From JAHJCL01 sp043818355 (GTDB taxonomy: Bacteria; Patescibacteriota; Minisyncoccia; Minisyncoccales; DG-74-3), in NCBI GenBank assembly GCA_043818355.1, contig JBDRFX010000033.1, positions 1 through 12,768 on the forward strand: a stretch of 12,768 nucleotides of DNA, written 5' to 3'. Positions within the stretch are counted from its first letter, which is position 1; each line of letters opens with the position of its first letter. Shown here one piece after another: positions 1-5,929 of this stretch. The notes beneath the pieces were generated by a model. It ran no database searches. It saw only the letters and a program-made list of their open reading frames with translations, and was not told the DNA's origin. Position numbers and translations under genes: made by a program.

Positions 1-150
1 GAGGACATTTCTGAAAAATATCGGCTCGAACCACATTTTACAAAACCAGAAATTGATTTTTTCTTTCAAATTTCCCTTCAATTTAGCCGCCGAGCCGCGA
101 AGCGGCGAGGCGGAAACATTGACATATCCGAAATGGTGGACTATTCTTAA
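1..150 (+). CDS. possible C-terminal fragment of an unidentified gene (5' end outside window)
   Basis: Frame 1 is open from the window edge to a TAA at 148-150, giving 49 residues. The peptide starts EDISEKYRLEPHF and ends DISEMVDYS. I do not recognise a family. Two things are odd. The frame runs through a GC-rich palindrome at 87-113, which makes the Arg/Ala/Lys/Gly-rich stretch SRRAAKRRGG. Its last 15 bases, including the stop, are the first 15 bases of the 89-bp repeat whose other copy lies at 2030-2118. It may therefore be a real gene whose end was replaced by repeat DNA, or just a chance open frame in repetitive intergenic sequence. An open run of 50 codons in AT-rich DNA is suggestive only. 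Confidence 0.35.
   Translation, partial: EDISEKYRLEPHFTKPEIDFFFQISLQFSRRAAKRRGGNIDISEMVDYS
14..39. repeat. short direct repeat, copy 1 (second copy at 247-272)
   Basis: This 26-base word, with core ATCGGCTCGAACCACA, recurs at 247-272 with one C-to-T change, so 25 of 26 bases match. The two copies lie on either side of the left 89-bp repeat. The word could be part of a dispersed intergenic repeat family. Confidence 0.6.
87..113. repeat. GC-rich imperfect palindrome
   Basis: Two 12-base arms (87-98 and 102-113) flank a GAA loop. Ten of 12 positions pair. The two mismatches are adjacent and have the GA/GA arrangement that can form sheared G-A pairs in RNA. It stands out as a GC island in AT-rich DNA and resembles the GC words in the neighbouring 89-bp repeat, so a repetitive palindromic element is likely. 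Confidence 0.5.
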
Positions 151-224
151 ATTAGCTCGAACATTTTTCGCCGCCTGCGGCGGCGAAGGGAAGCCCCGTG
201 ATTTTGCGGCTCGCCGCGTTCTTT
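136..224 (-). repeat. 89-bp inverted repeat, left copy
   Basis: Read on the - strand this equals 2030-2118 on the + strand at 88 of 89 positions; the only difference is at 220/2034. The repeat contains a perfect 9-bp hairpin (arms 167-175 and 179-187, loop TGC) and a second short GC stem (206-209 with 214-217). Its outer edge includes the TAA at 148-150 of the frame entering from the left. The near identity suggests recent duplication, gene conversion or selection. The element could be a REP-like dispersed palindromic repeat or the end of a mobile or invertible segment. Confidence 0.85.
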
Positions 225-246
225 AAAAACTGCCAAAGAACCTGTA

Positions 247-272
247 AAAAATATCGGTTCGAACCACATTTT
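247..272. repeat. short direct repeat, copy 2
   Basis: Second copy of the word at 14-39, differing at one base. The T in place of C makes its centre a perfect 10-bp palindrome, GGTTCGAACC (256-265). Confidence 0.6.
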
Positions 273-298
273 TGTAAAAGAAAATTTTTCATATATGT

Positions 299-328
299 CA
301 GAAATTTCATTGAAATTTCTGTTTTTTT
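299..328 (+). terminator. hairpin plus T-run upstream of the coiled-coil gene
   Basis: Perfect 11-base arms (299-309 and 311-321) are followed by seven T residues (322-328), the layout of a rho-independent terminator on the + strand. The stem is AT-rich, so its strength is uncertain. It would stop transcription entering from the left before the promoter at 340-368. Confidence 0.55.
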
Positions 329-339
329 GTTTGGAAGGT

Positions 340-368
340 TTGAGCTCTTATCCATAATTTGATATAAT
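340..368 (+). promoter_or_regulatory. sigma-70-type promoter for the secreted coiled-coil gene
   Basis: TTGAGC (340-345), a 17-bp spacer, then a perfect TATAAT (363-368). Transcription should begin near 375, leaving a leader of about 43 bases with no Shine-Dalgarno sequence before the ATG at 418. Confidence 0.75.
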
Positions 369-417
369 AGAAAATGAAAGGTCGGATTAAATATAATAAT
401 TTTAATAAGCATTAATT

Positions 418-1872
418 ATGAGATTATCTTTATTGATTGCTGGATTTCTCTTGGTGGGCCTCTTTGGGATGGCGACAGCCCAGAATGAGGTTCTGCCGGC
501 CAAGGGGCCTTTACCAGAATTGCCAGATCCCGGTCAGAAACCCGGGGACTTCTTCTATTTCTTGGATCAGTGGGCAGAAGCTCTTGGGGAATTCTTTACT
601 TTTAATCCTGAAGCCAAAGCTTTATTGCAGACAGAAAGAGCTTTAGAAAGAATTGCTGAAGTAAAGGCTCTTTTAGAAATCAAGGGGGTAGACGCCCCGG
701 GATTGGATATTGCCCAAGGGAAGATTCAAGCTCATATGGCCAGAGCTGCTGGAATTCTTGAAGACCAGAAAGTCAAAGGAAAAGAAATAACTCAATTAGC
801 CCAAAAGTTAGACGATGACTTCGATGCCGGGCAAGAATTGTTAAAGCAAACCTTCGAGGTAGAAAAAGCCAAATTAAAGGCTCAAAAAGAAGAGGTCAAG
901 CTTCAGATATTGCAGGCCAGACAGGCAGGAGATTTTGAGAAAGTAGCCCAGCTAAGAGCGACTTTAGCAGATATTGAAATTCAAAAAGATGCTATTGAAC
1001 AGAAATGGGAAGCCCAAGAGGAACTTTTAGAATTGGAAGAAGAGAAATTAGAAACAGAGCTAGAAGCTGAAGAGAAAGAACTGGAAGAACTGGAAGAGCA
1101 AGAGGAGGACCTCTTTGATCAAAAAGAAAAAGAAATAGAGAAAGCTTTTGAGCAGAGAGAGAAAGCCTCAGAGCTTCAAGAGAAATCTCTAGAGATCGAT
1201 TTAAAGAAAGCCGTTTTAGTAGGAGACACAGCTACTGCAGAACAAATCAGAGCTCAACTCCAGGATTTAGATGCCCAGGGAGAAGATTTGGATGAGCAAG
1301 AGGAGGCAGCCGAAGAAGCTTTAGAAAGGGAGGAAAAGAAATTTGAAAAAGCCAGAGATTTAAAAGAAAGGGCTGAAGAACAAATTGAAGAGGCAAAAGA
1401 AGAGATAGCAGATGTGGTGGAAGAAGTGAAAGAAGAACCTGTAAAAGCTCCTGTTGCGGTTTCCGAGTTACTGTCAGAAGCTCAAAATAAATTGACTGCC
1501 GCAGAAAAAGCTTTCGAAGCTGGAAAATACGGTGAAGCTTACGGTCAGGCTATGGCAGCTGAAATGCTGGCCAGAAATGCTGAAAGGAAAATAGAGCAGG
1601 AAGAGGATTTAGAAGAAGAGCTCGAGGAGATTGAAGAGAAGTTAGAGAAAAAAGAAGAATTCGAAGCGAAGATTAAGGAACTTCAAGAAAAATTAGAACA
1701 GGCTTCAAGTGAAGAAAAAGCAGAACTAGAGGAAGAGCTGCGAGAAGCCAGAAAAGAAAGCGAAGAGAACGGAAAGGACCTTGAGGAAGTCGAGGAGTTA
1801 AAAGAAAGGACAAGAGTTAAGAGTTTAGAGAAACTAGAAGAACTTGAGGAAGAAGAAGTCGAAGAAGACTAG
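418..1872 (+). CDS. secreted coiled-coil protein with DUF5667-like N-terminal region
   Basis: 484 residues. Residues 1-21 form a clear signal peptide (MRLSLLIAGF start, hydrophobic core, likely cut after ATA before QN), which supports this start although no Shine-Dalgarno sequence is present. Residues 41-87 (PGDFFYFLDQWAEALGEFF, then TFNPEAKALL) resemble DUF5667, a domain of unknown function common in secreted proteins of CPR bacteria. Most of residues 130-335 and 390-484 is Glu/Lys-rich heptad-like sequence, probably long coiled coil. A tandem internal duplication is visible around GDFEKVAQLRATLADI (171-186) and GDTATAEQIRAQLQDL (269-284), 98 residues apart. No C-terminal anchor is seen. Its codons look richer in G and C than those of the neighbours, and the gene lies between inverted 89-bp repeats. 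Its function is unknown; a cell-surface or envelope structural role is a guess. Confidence 0.85.
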   Translation: MRLSLLIAGFLLVGLFGMATAQNEVLPAKGPLPELPDPGQKPGDFFYFLDQWAEALGEFFTFNPEAKALLQTERALERIAEVKALLEIKGVDAPGLDIAQGKIQAHMARAAGILEDQKVKGKEITQLAQKLDDDFDAGQELLKQTFEVEKAKLKAQKEEVKLQILQARQAGDFEKVAQLRATLADIEIQKDAIEQKWEAQEELLELEEEKLETELEAEEKELEELEEQEEDLFDQKEKEIEKAFEQREKASELQEKSLEIDLKKAVLVGDTATAEQIRAQLQDLDAQGEDLDEQEEAAEEALEREEKKFEKARDLKERAEEQIEEAKEEIADVVEEVKEEPVKAPVAVSELLSEAQNKLTAAEKAFEAGKYGEAYGQAMAAEMLARNAERKIEQEEDLEEELEEIEEKLEKKEEFEAKIKELQEKLEQASSEEKAELEEELREARKESEENGKDLEEVEELKERTRVKSLEKLEELEEEEVEED

Positions 1873-1906
1873 TATTAGGTAGCCAGTTTTATCTATCTAT
1901 TAGGGT

Positions 1907-1950
1907 ATAAAATGCCTCAGTTTTTGAGGTATTTTATTATGCTTTTTTCT
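1907..1950 (+). terminator. rho-independent terminator after the coiled-coil gene
   Basis: Arms 1907-1919 and 1925-1937 give a 13-bp stem with one G-T pair and a 5-base loop. A T-rich stretch follows (1941-1950). It lies 34 bases after the stop codon, so the gene appears to be a one-gene transcription unit. Confidence 0.8.
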
Positions 1951-1960
1951 TTTTTGGAAT

Positions 1961-1989
1961 TTGCCGCCAAAGGTAAAATCTGATATGAT
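1961..1989 (+). promoter_or_regulatory. sigma-70-type promoter for the dehydrogenase-plsY-tRNA unit
   Basis: TTGCCG (1961-1966), a 17-bp spacer, then TATGAT (1984-1989). The start site would be near 1996, so the leader runs for about 125 bases and contains the whole right-hand 89-bp repeat. The promoter lies inside the segment bounded by the inverted repeats, while its target gene lies outside. Confidence 0.7.
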
Positions 1990-1994
1990 TTTAC

Positions 1995-2013
1995 TAGTGA
2001 GCTTTGCTCACTA
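1995..2013 (+). promoter_or_regulatory. hairpin at the predicted 5' end of the mRNA
   Basis: Perfect 8-bp stem TAGTGAGC/GCTCACTA with a TTT loop, beginning at the predicted transcription start. It is not followed by a T-run, so a terminator is unlikely. It may be a 5'-stabilising structure or a protein-binding site. Confidence 0.5.
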
Positions 2014-2029
2014 AAAACTTGAAATTGTC

Positions 2030-2118
2030 AAAGGACGCGGCGAGCCGCAAAATCACGGGGCTTCCCTTCGCCGCCGCAGGCGGCGAAAAATGTTCGAGCT
2101 AATTTAAGAATAGTCCAC
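2030..2118 (+). repeat. 89-bp inverted repeat, right copy, in the leader of the dehydrogenase gene
   Basis: Inverted partner of 136-224 with one mismatch. It ends 3 bases before the ATG at 2122, so its GC-rich hairpin (2067-2087) is transcribed 34 bases upstream of the start codon. It also contains a five-codon micro-frame (ATG at 2090, TAA at 2105-2107). It could affect translation of the downstream gene, though a passive repeat is equally possible. Confidence 0.85.
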
Positions 2119-2121
2119 TAT

Positions 2122-3090
2122 ATGAAAAATATAAAAATAGCTGTTATAGGAATTGGAGGAAGAACGGGCACAATGTTTGCCTTTGAATTAGCTAAAGTGT
2201 CTGATGTTTTGGGTATTGGCAGAGAGATTGAAAAGGAAATACTTGTTGAAAGAGAAAGCAAAAGAGAGCCATTTTTAGTTGAGACTATTTCAGATTCTAA
2301 TTGGTCCACTAGCTATATTCCAGATATAATTTTTTTAGCTACTAAAAATCCTGTTAGCCCTGTTATAGAATATTATTATGGAAAAATGAGTGACAGGAGT
2401 GACTTTCCAACTCTTATTCTTTCTCAAAATGGCGCTGCAGTTACAGAAGAGGCATCATGCGCTTTGAAAAAAGCTTTAGGGCCCAATTATGACAAAGTAA
2501 GGATAATTAGACTAAATCTTTTTAATCCTATAGACAGAAAGCAAGAAAGCAACAATGTTATTGTTAATTATTCTTTGCCAATTAAGGTTTCTTTTGGTAA
2601 GGTATCAGGCCCAGGAGACACGAAAGATATCAAAAAGCTGTTTAAAAAAGCAGGTTTTGAGGCTCAAGAATTTAGTGCAAAACAAATTAAAAACATGGAG
2701 CTTTCAAAATTATTTTTTAATTTAATTGGCATGCCATCGGCCACAAGAGGATTGAGCGTTGTTGAGGGCTTTGAAGATAAGGAGTCGTTTATAGAAGAAT
2801 TCCTGGCTTTAAAAGAGTATGTGATGGCTGTTGAATGGTCTGGGCATTCTTTTGTTAATTTTCCCAAATATCCAGTTAAAGTCCTTAGTTTTTTAATTAA
2901 GATATTGCCAATTAATCTACTTGTACCTTTTAGAAAAAATATTGCTCAAATTGTTTCTAAGGGCAGAGAGGGAAAGCCTAAAGACTTATCAGAAATAAGA
3001 TATTATAACGGAATAGTAGTAGATTTAGGAAAAAGAGCTAATGTTCTAACGCCTATTAATTTAAAGGTCGTATCAAGAATTTTAAAGTAA
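2122..3090 (+). CDS. NAD(P)-dependent dehydrogenase, ketopantoate reductase (ApbA/PanE)-like fold
   Basis: 322 residues. The N-terminus is a Rossmann dinucleotide-binding region (IAVIGIGGRTG, 6-16), with spacing GxGxxxG rather than the usual GxGxxG. The SQNG motif (101-104), Lys196 in ELSKLFFNLIG, and Glu291 in LSEIRYYNGIVV match the Asn, catalytic Lys and substrate-binding Glu expected in ketopantoate reductases. The C-terminal NVLTPINLKVVSRIL also fits that family. Overall similarity looks low, so the substrate is uncertain. The stop is followed after one base by a plsY homologue. That context suggests a second option: reduction of dihydroxyacetone phosphate to the glycerol 3-phosphate that PlsY acylates, a job normally done by GpsA. 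The fold is fairly sure; the reaction is inference. The start has no Shine-Dalgarno sequence and sits just after the 89-bp repeat. Confidence 0.75.
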   Translation: MKNIKIAVIGIGGRTGTMFAFELAKVSDVLGIGREIEKEILVERESKREPFLVETISDSNWSTSYIPDIIFLATKNPVSPVIEYYYGKMSDRSDFPTLILSQNGAAVTEEASCALKKALGPNYDKVRIIRLNLFNPIDRKQESNNVIVNYSLPIKVSFGKVSGPGDTKDIKKLFKKAGFEAQEFSAKQIKNMELSKLFFNLIGMPSATRGLSVVEGFEDKESFIEEFLALKEYVMAVEWSGHSFVNFPKYPVKVLSFLIKILPINLLVPFRKNIAQIVSKGREGKPKDLSEIRYYNGIVVDLGKRANVLTPINLKVVSRILK

Positions 3091-3091
3091 T

Positions 3092-3679
3092 ATGGATAAC
3101 TTAATTTTCTTTTCTTTTGTATCTTATTTTTTAGGCTCTATCCCATCAGCCTTTTTTCTTGGGAAGCTTAATGGTATAGATATTAGAAAAATTGGATCAG
3201 AGTCAACAACTTCAACTAATTTGTCTAGAGCACTTGGTTGGAGATGGGCTTTAATTTCAGGTATTTTAGATGCTTTAAAGGCCATGGCTATAGTGAGCTT
3301 GGCTATAAAAAACTTTAGCGGATATGAATTAGTATTGATTTCTCTAATGCCCCTATTGGGTAATACTCTACCTTTTTATTTAAAATTTAAAGGAGGAAAA
3401 GGAGGAGCTACATTTTTTGGAATAGTGGCAGGATTAGCAGATTTTCAATATTTGGTGACTAGACTTTTATTTTTTGTATTTTTGGTTAAAGTGTTTAAAA
3501 GAACTAGCGTGGCCAATTTGCTGTTTGTTTGGATTATGACAGCTTTACTATATTTAGATTTTGGATATTATTATGGTATTATTGGTTTGGGTTCAGCCTT
3601 ATTAATTAGTTTTGCTTTAAGAAAAAACATTAAAAGATTGTTGGGAAAAACTGAACCAGAAACTAAATTGAAGTGGTAG
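3092..3679 (+). CDS. plsY: PlsY-family glycerol-3-phosphate acyltransferase, divergent
   Basis: 195 residues, the usual PlsY length, with several hydrophobic spans. PlsY transfers an acyl group from acyl-phosphate to glycerol 3-phosphate at the membrane, the first step of phosphatidic acid synthesis. The family signatures are present: GSIPSAFFLGKLNGIDIRK (15-33), the ILDALK helix (58-63), LPFYLKFKGGKGGAT (93-107), and the C-terminal LRKNIKRLLGKTEPE (176-190). Two conserved sites differ. The usual SGNxGATN glycine/asparagine motif reads SESTTSTN (36-43), and the usual GH before the FKGGKG loop reads GN (90-91). The phosphate-site chemistry may therefore be altered or the substrate different. 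The gene starts one base after the dehydrogenase and ends 5 bases before tRNA-Ser, so all three are likely co-transcribed. Confidence 0.85.
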   Translation: MDNLIFFSFVSYFLGSIPSAFFLGKLNGIDIRKIGSESTTSTNLSRALGWRWALISGILDALKAMAIVSLAIKNFSGYELVLISLMPLLGNTLPFYLKFKGGKGGATFFGIVAGLADFQYLVTRLLFFVFLVKVFKRTSVANLLFVWIMTALLYLDFGYYYGIIGLGSALLISFALRKNIKRLLGKTEPETKLKW

Positions 3680-3684
3680 AAAAA

Positions 3685-3770
3685 GGAGGAGTGTTCCGAA
3701 CTGGATAAGGAACCGCCCTCGAAAGGCGGCGAGCTTAAAGCTCATGCAGGTTCGAGTCCTGCCTCCTCCG
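3685..3770 (+). tRNA. tRNA-Ser(CGA)
   Basis: Acceptor GGAGGAG (3685-3691) pairs with CTCCTCC (3763-3769); the discriminator is G. The anticodon stem is CCGCC/GGCGG with loop CTCGAAA, giving anticodon CGA. A long variable arm (GAGCT/AGCTC) is typical of tRNA-Ser, and the T loop TTCGAGT is normal. No CCA is encoded. It reads UCG. Confidence 0.95.
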
Positions 3771-3772
3771 CT

Positions 3773-3802
3773 TTGGCTTAGAAGAAAGTTAAAAATTATG
3801 AT
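3773..3802 (+). promoter_or_regulatory. possible promoter for the DUF4446-infB unit
   Basis: TTGGCT (3773-3778) and TATGAT (3797-3802) are separated by 18 bp. The start would fall within about 5 bases of the ATG at 3814, so the mRNA would be nearly leaderless. Weak on sequence alone. Confidence 0.4.
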
Positions 3803-3813
3803 ATCATATTAAT

Positions 3814-4233
3814 ATGTTCAAATTTTCACGAAAAGAAAAAACACCTCCCCAAAATATCCAAGAGATTTTGAATGTTTTAAGAGATTTAGAGAAAAAGCTA
3901 GAAAAAACCGACAAAGAGTTGAAAAGTCTTCAAAAAGAGAGTAAGCTTTGCTTGCAAAAGATTGGGATTGTAAGATTTAACCCATTCTCCGAAGTTGGAG
4001 GAGATCAGAGTTTTTCTATAGCATTGTTAGACAACAATGACGATGGATTAGTTATAACGAGTCTTTATTCAAGAGGAGAAAATAGGGTTTATGCAAAACC
4101 CATTAAAAATGGTAATTCAAAATATGTTTTGTCTTCAGAAGAGAAAAACGCAATTGACAAAGCACGACAAGAAAAAGAATATGATGAAAAAACAACCCAG
4201 AGCTCCGATAGTAGTAATGTTGGGACACATTGA
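3814..4233 (+). CDS. DUF4446 family protein
   Basis: 139 residues of unknown function. Residues 15-45 are a charged, probably coiled-coil helix. Residues 50-118 carry the DUF4446 signature: VRFNPFSEVGGDQSFSIALLD, then VITSLYSRGENRVYAKPI and LSSEEKNAIDKA. The N-terminal membrane anchor I would expect in other members is absent; the protein begins MFKFSRKEK. The last 17 codons overlap the start of infB in another frame, so translation of the two is probably coupled. The start has no Shine-Dalgarno sequence and may lie close to the transcription start. Confidence 0.85.
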   Translation: MFKFSRKEKTPPQNIQEILNVLRDLEKKLEKTDKELKSLQKESKLCLQKIGIVRFNPFSEVGGDQSFSIALLDNNDDGLVITSLYSRGENRVYAKPIKNGNSKYVLSSEEKNAIDKARQEKEYDEKTTQSSDSSNVGTH

Positions 4234-5653
4234 CCATGGTAAAACTTCTATATTGGACTATATTAGAAAAAGCAAAGTTCAAGCTCAGGAAACAGGCGGT
4301 ATTACTCAACACATTGGAGCTTATCAAATCGAAAAAAATAATAAAAAGATTACCTTCATTGACACGCCAGGACATGAGGCTTTTTCAGCCATTCGCTCTA
4401 GAGGGATTGGAATAGCTGATATCGCTATTTTGGTTATTGATGCAGTTGATGGAATTAAAGCACAAACTAGAGAGGCCATCTCTTACATTAAGGAATCAAA
4501 GATTCCTTTTATTGTTGCTTTGAATAAGTCTGACAAGTATGGAGCCAATCCAGATGGAGTTAGACAAGAATTACTTAAAGAAGATATTGTTGTTGAAGAA
4601 TTGGGAGGCAATGTTCCATCTGTGGCTATTTCGGCTCAAACGGGAGATAGAATCGAAGAGTTAATAGATTTAATTCTTTTAGTAGCTGAAATCGAAAACT
4701 TTGAAGAAAAATCAAAGAACAATGTAGGAGTAGTTATAGATTCTTTTTTAGACATTCAGAGAGGTTCTGTGGTAACAGCGATTGTTAGATCGGGAATATT
4801 TAGGATGGGTGATTTTGTAGCAACAAGATCGGTAGTAGGAAAGATTAAAAAAATGGAAAATTTCTTAGGAGAAAACATTACAGAAGCCACCTCTTCTACT
4901 CCATTTTTTCTGCTTGGTTTTGAAAACATTCCTCAAGTTGGAGAAGAAATTCTTGTTTTTGAAGAGATAGAAAAAGCGAAAGAGAATATCAAGAATCTTA
5001 AAACAGAACAGAGAGATGTGCTAGAAATAGAAGGAGATCAGAAGATTTTAAACTTGATTTTAAAAACAGACGTAGCAGGATCTATTGATGCTTTGAAAGA
5101 AACCTTAAAAATTCTTCCTCAAGATAAAATAATTTTACAAATTTTGAAAGCCGATATAGGAGAGATTAATGAAAAAGATTTTCAGTTAGCCAAAGATTCA
5201 AGGGCTATTATTTTAGGCTTTAAGGTTAAATTAAGCCAGACAGCTAAAATTTTGTCAGAGAGAGAAAAAGTAAGAGTAATTACTTCTGATATTATTTATG
5301 ACTTGGCTGATGAGGTTAAGAAAATCATGGAAAGAAGACTTGATTCTAAGATAGTTAGAGTAGATTTGGCTAAGCTTAAAGTTTTAATTGTTTTTATGAC
5401 AGATAAAAAGCGTCAAATTATTGGAGCCAGGGTAGTGGACGGTGAGGTTGAAAAAGGATTAAAATTAGAAATTTATAGAGAAGAAGAATTGATTGGTAAG
5501 GGTAAGATTATTAATCTCCAGAGAAACAAAAAAGATATTCATAAGCTTGGAAAAAGAGAAGAAGCAGGAATATTATATGATGGAACGGGAAAAGCAGAAA
5601 AGGGGGATGATCTTGTTGCCTATAAACAAGAGACTAAAAAGGACGAGTTATAG
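4184..5653 (+). CDS. infB: translation initiation factor IF-2, short form
   Basis: 489 residues. IF-2 is the GTPase that brings initiator tRNA to the small ribosomal subunit and promotes subunit joining. All GTPase motifs are visible: G1 GHIDHGKT (14-21), G2 GGITQHIGAY (38-47), G3 DTPGH (60-64), G4 NKSD (114-117), G5 SAQTG (150-154). Domains II and III and the C-terminal initiator-tRNA-binding domain follow (GARVVDGEVEKG through DDLVAYKQ). The N-terminal IF2N extension of most bacteria is missing, so the GTPase domain starts about 13 residues in. I chose the second of two adjacent ATGs (4181 and 4184) because the frame upstream lies inside the DUF4446 coding sequence and gives a peptide unlike IF-2. 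The two genes overlap by 50 bases. tRNA-Cys follows 41 bases after the stop. Confidence 0.95.
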   Translation: MKKQPRAPIVVMLGHIDHGKTSILDYIRKSKVQAQETGGITQHIGAYQIEKNNKKITFIDTPGHEAFSAIRSRGIGIADIAILVIDAVDGIKAQTREAISYIKESKIPFIVALNKSDKYGANPDGVRQELLKEDIVVEELGGNVPSVAISAQTGDRIEELIDLILLVAEIENFEEKSKNNVGVVIDSFLDIQRGSVVTAIVRSGIFRMGDFVATRSVVGKIKKMENFLGENITEATSSTPFFLLGFENIPQVGEEILVFEEIEKAKENIKNLKTEQRDVLEIEGDQKILNLILKTDVAGSIDALKETLKILPQDKIILQILKADIGEINEKDFQLAKDSRAIILGFKVKLSQTAKILSEREKVRVITSDIIYDLADEVKKIMERRLDSKIVRVDLAKLKVLIVFMTDKKRQIIGARVVDGEVEKGLKLEIYREEELIGKGKIINLQRNKKDIHKLGKREEAGILYDGTGKAEKGDDLVAYKQETKKDEL

Positions 5654-5684
5654 TTGAAAATTTGGAAAAAGTTGATAGTATATA
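5654..5684 (+). promoter_or_regulatory. possible promoter for the tRNA-Cys/tRNA-Leu pair
   Basis: TTGAAA (5654-5659) is followed by two poor-to-fair -10 candidates: TAGTAT (5676-5681, 16-bp spacer) and TATATA (5679-5684, 19-bp spacer). Transcription would start a few bases before tRNA-Cys. Read-through from infB is equally possible because no terminator separates them. Confidence 0.4.
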
Positions 5685-5694
5685 AACCATAAAG

Positions 5695-5766
5695 GGCCAG
5701 GTAGCCAAGTAGCAAGGCAACGATCTGCAAAATCGTTATACATGGGTGCAATTCCCGTCCTGGCCT
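5695..5766 (+). tRNA. tRNA-Cys(GCA) with an unusual elbow
   Basis: Acceptor GGCCAGG (5695-5701) pairs with CCTGGCC (5759-5765). The discriminator is U, a known identity base for tRNA-Cys. The anticodon stem is ACGAT/ATCGT with loop CTGCAAA, anticodon GCA. The T loop is TGCAATT, so position 55 is G rather than U. The D loop AAGTAGCAA has A where G18 is expected, while G19 and C56 are kept. The stems are intact, so the gene is probably functional. No CCA is encoded. Confidence 0.93.
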
Positions 5767-5791
5767 CAAAGATCTTGAAAATAAAATATAT

Positions 5792-5874
5792 GCCCGGATG
5801 GCGGAATCGGTTTACGCGCAACACTTAAAATGTTGTGATCTTCGATCATGTGGGTTCGAGTCCCACTCCGGGCA
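5792..5874 (+). tRNA. tRNA-Leu(UAA)
   Basis: Acceptor GCCCGGA (5792-5798) pairs with TCCGGGC (5867-5873), discriminator A. The anticodon stem is CAACA/TGTTG with loop CTTAAAA, anticodon TAA. The long variable arm (GATC TTC GATC) fits a class II tRNA. No intron is present, although this gene is a common home for group I introns in other bacteria. No CCA is encoded. Confidence 0.95.
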
Positions 5875-5880
5875 CAAACA

Positions 5881-5914
5881 AAAACAGGAATGAGCTTATC
5901 CTTATTCCTGTTTT
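5881..5914. terminator. bidirectional terminator between convergent units
   Basis: Perfect 11-base arms (5881-5891 and 5904-5914) extend inward by three more pairs, one of them G-T, and leave a 6-base loop. T residues flank the hairpin on both strands. It sits 6 bases after tRNA-Leu on the + strand and 15 bases after the stop of the - strand 3D-domain gene, so it can serve both. Confidence 0.8.
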
Positions 5915-5929
5915 GATTTAATTAAATAT

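Noticed and set aside
152..412. Open frame on the - strand of the left repeat region
   Set aside because: It runs through the 89-bp repeat and across the promoter and terminator; the peptide is low quality and no upstream signals support it.
2090..2107. Five-codon leader peptide upstream of the dehydrogenase gene
   Set aside because: It lies entirely in repeat sequence with no ribosome-binding signal; too short to support alone.
4091..4183. Upstream starts for IF-2
   Set aside because: The extra residues are the DUF4446 coding region in another frame and do not resemble IF-2.
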